Virus record (IMG/VR): IMGVR_UViG_3300023196_003382
Location: 1-20,266 of that record
Length of the DNA stretch: 20,266 nt
Origin: a virus
Strand: one strand, 5' to 3'
Under the pieces are notes generated by a model. The model made no database searches. It had not been told where the DNA came from and saw only the letters and a program-made list of their open reading frames with translations. Both the position numbers and the translations under genes were made by a program. Positions 19,545-20,266 of this stretch are shown one piece after another (within the stretch, counting starts at the first letter, position 1; each line of letters begins with the position of its first letter).

Positions 19545-20266
19545 TCACATAGGTATAGTTATAATAGTTCCAATAACCCATGATCTCATACCAAATGGAG
19601 TGTCAGCAATCAAAGTTTGAGTGTGTTCTACTACTTCTTTTGGAACCACTAGACAGAATCCAATACCAAGATTGAATACATTACGCATCTCCTCCTCGGC
19701 AATGTCTCCTGCCTTCTGAATCTTGTTAAACAGTTCTGGTCTCTCCCAAGAATCATAGTCAACATCAACCGTAAGACCTGCTGGAAGGCATCGTGGGAGG
19801 TTCTCAGGCAGTCCTCCTCCAGTGATGTGCGCCATGCCTAGGATAGGAACCTCATCCAACAAATATTGAATGAGACGAGCATAGATTGTGGTAGGTCTCA
19901 GCAACTCAGGCATCTCTTTGTAGTAAATATAATTTCTCCACAGCATATCATTAATGAGTGTGTATCCATTACTATGAAGTCCACTACTCTCAATACCGAT
20001 GACTACATCACCTGCTCTAATGTTACTGCCATTAACAATATCATTCTTCTCTACAATACCAGTACAGAAACCAGCAAGGTCATAGTCATTTGCTCTATAA
20101 TGCTCTGCAGTTTCTCCACCTATAAGTTCCATCCCTGCCATTGTGCAACCAACATTAATCCCATACACAATATCACTGACGTTAGCATCAAGTGATTTGG
20201 TAGAGATGTAGTCTAAAAAATATAATGGTTTAGCACCAGAACATATAACGTCATTGACGCACATAG
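19545..20266 (-). CDS. purM: Phosphoribosylformylglycinamidine cyclo-ligase (PurM), C-terminal part, truncated by window edge
   Basis: About 240 residues of AIR synthetase, which closes the imidazole ring in step five of purine synthesis using ATP. Recognisable PurM segments are MCVNDVICSGAKPLYFLDYI, GGETAEHYRANDYDLAGFC, GDVVIGIESSGLHSNGYTLI, LRPTTIYARLIQYLL, GMAHITGGGLPENLPRCLPA and FNLGIGFCLVVP. The N-terminal 100 or so residues, including the glycine-rich ATP-binding segment, lie beyond the right edge; the internal MCVND is not the true start. The normally conserved stretch after GGETAE (MPGMY in bacterial enzymes) is about three residues shorter here. With purS, it indicates phage boosting of purine supply. 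The stop abuts the next gene. Confidence 0.95.
   Translation of the reverse strand, partial: MCVNDVICSGAKPLYFLDYISTKSLDANVSDIVYGINVGCTMAGMELIGGETAEHYRANDYDLAGFCTGIVEKNDIVNGSNIRAGDVVIGIESSGLHSNGYTLINDMLWRNYIYYKEMPELLRPTTIYARLIQYLLDEVPILGMAHITGGGLPENLPRCLPAGLTVDVDYDSWERPELFNKIQKAGDIAEEEMRNVFNLGIGFCLVVPKEVVEHTQTLIADTPFGMRSWVIGTIITIPM

Noticed and set aside
1-20266. tRNAs, CRISPR arrays, insertion sequences, homing endonucleases, photosynthesis genes
   Set aside because: Looked for cloverleaf-like segments, regular repeats, transposase, GIY-YIG or LAGLIDADG motifs and psbA/hli-like proteins and saw none.

Overview
This window looks like part of a T4-like myovirus infecting marine Synechococcus or Prochlorococcus (a cyanomyovirus). 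The replication genes are T4 homologues: gp43 polymerase, UvsX, gp41 helicase and gp61 primase. They sit beside host-derived metabolic genes typical of these phages (purM, purS, mazG, nrdA, nrdB). The DNA is AT-rich and every supported gene is on the minus strand. Genes are packed tightly, with many ATGA or TAATG stop/start overlaps, and T4-type late promoters (TATAAATA) occur. I see no tRNA, CRISPR, insertion sequence or photosynthesis gene. Host assignment is inference from gene content.

Reading in the direction of transcription, from high to low coordinates: (1) 20266-19044 holds the C-terminal part of PurM and an unrecognised helical protein. (2) 19045-16841 is a late-type cassette of three tandem LamG-like (concanavalin A fold) proteins, probably virion adhesins or decorations. 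(3) 16834-16077 has two tiny genes too short for a 60-residue cutoff (a 47-aa zinc-ribbon and a 46-aa charged protein), then purS and a 63-aa unknown. (4) 16076-15945 is the only sizeable gap: an intrinsic terminator, a sigma70-like promoter and a possible alternative RNA fold. (5) 15944-9564 is the core replication operon: two related small proteins, an arginase/UPF0489-like protein, gp43, a 55-aa conserved ORF, UvsX, gp41 and then MazG. (6) 9159-8383 holds small membrane and unknown proteins. (7) 8386-4450 is an island of probable late, particle-associated genes inside the replication region: a multidomain HxGH nucleotidyltransferase with a T4-style capsid-targeting N-terminus, a 600-aa protein with a dockerin-like calcium loop, a small hydrophobic protein and a probable structural protein. 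(8) 4433-1 has three small unknowns, gp61 primase, NrdA and the start of NrdB.

Functionally the phage couples DNA synthesis (gp43, gp41, gp61, UvsX) to nucleotide supply (purine synthesis by PurS/PurM, dNTP production by NrdA/NrdB, and MazG hydrolysis of nucleotides). The replication cluster is interrupted by late-promoter-driven genes. The least understood parts are the putatively packaged nucleotidyltransferase and its 600-aa neighbour, the intergenic RNA region at 15945-16076, and the coupling of the LamG genes through a Shine-Dalgarno sequence written inside their conserved C-terminal codons.
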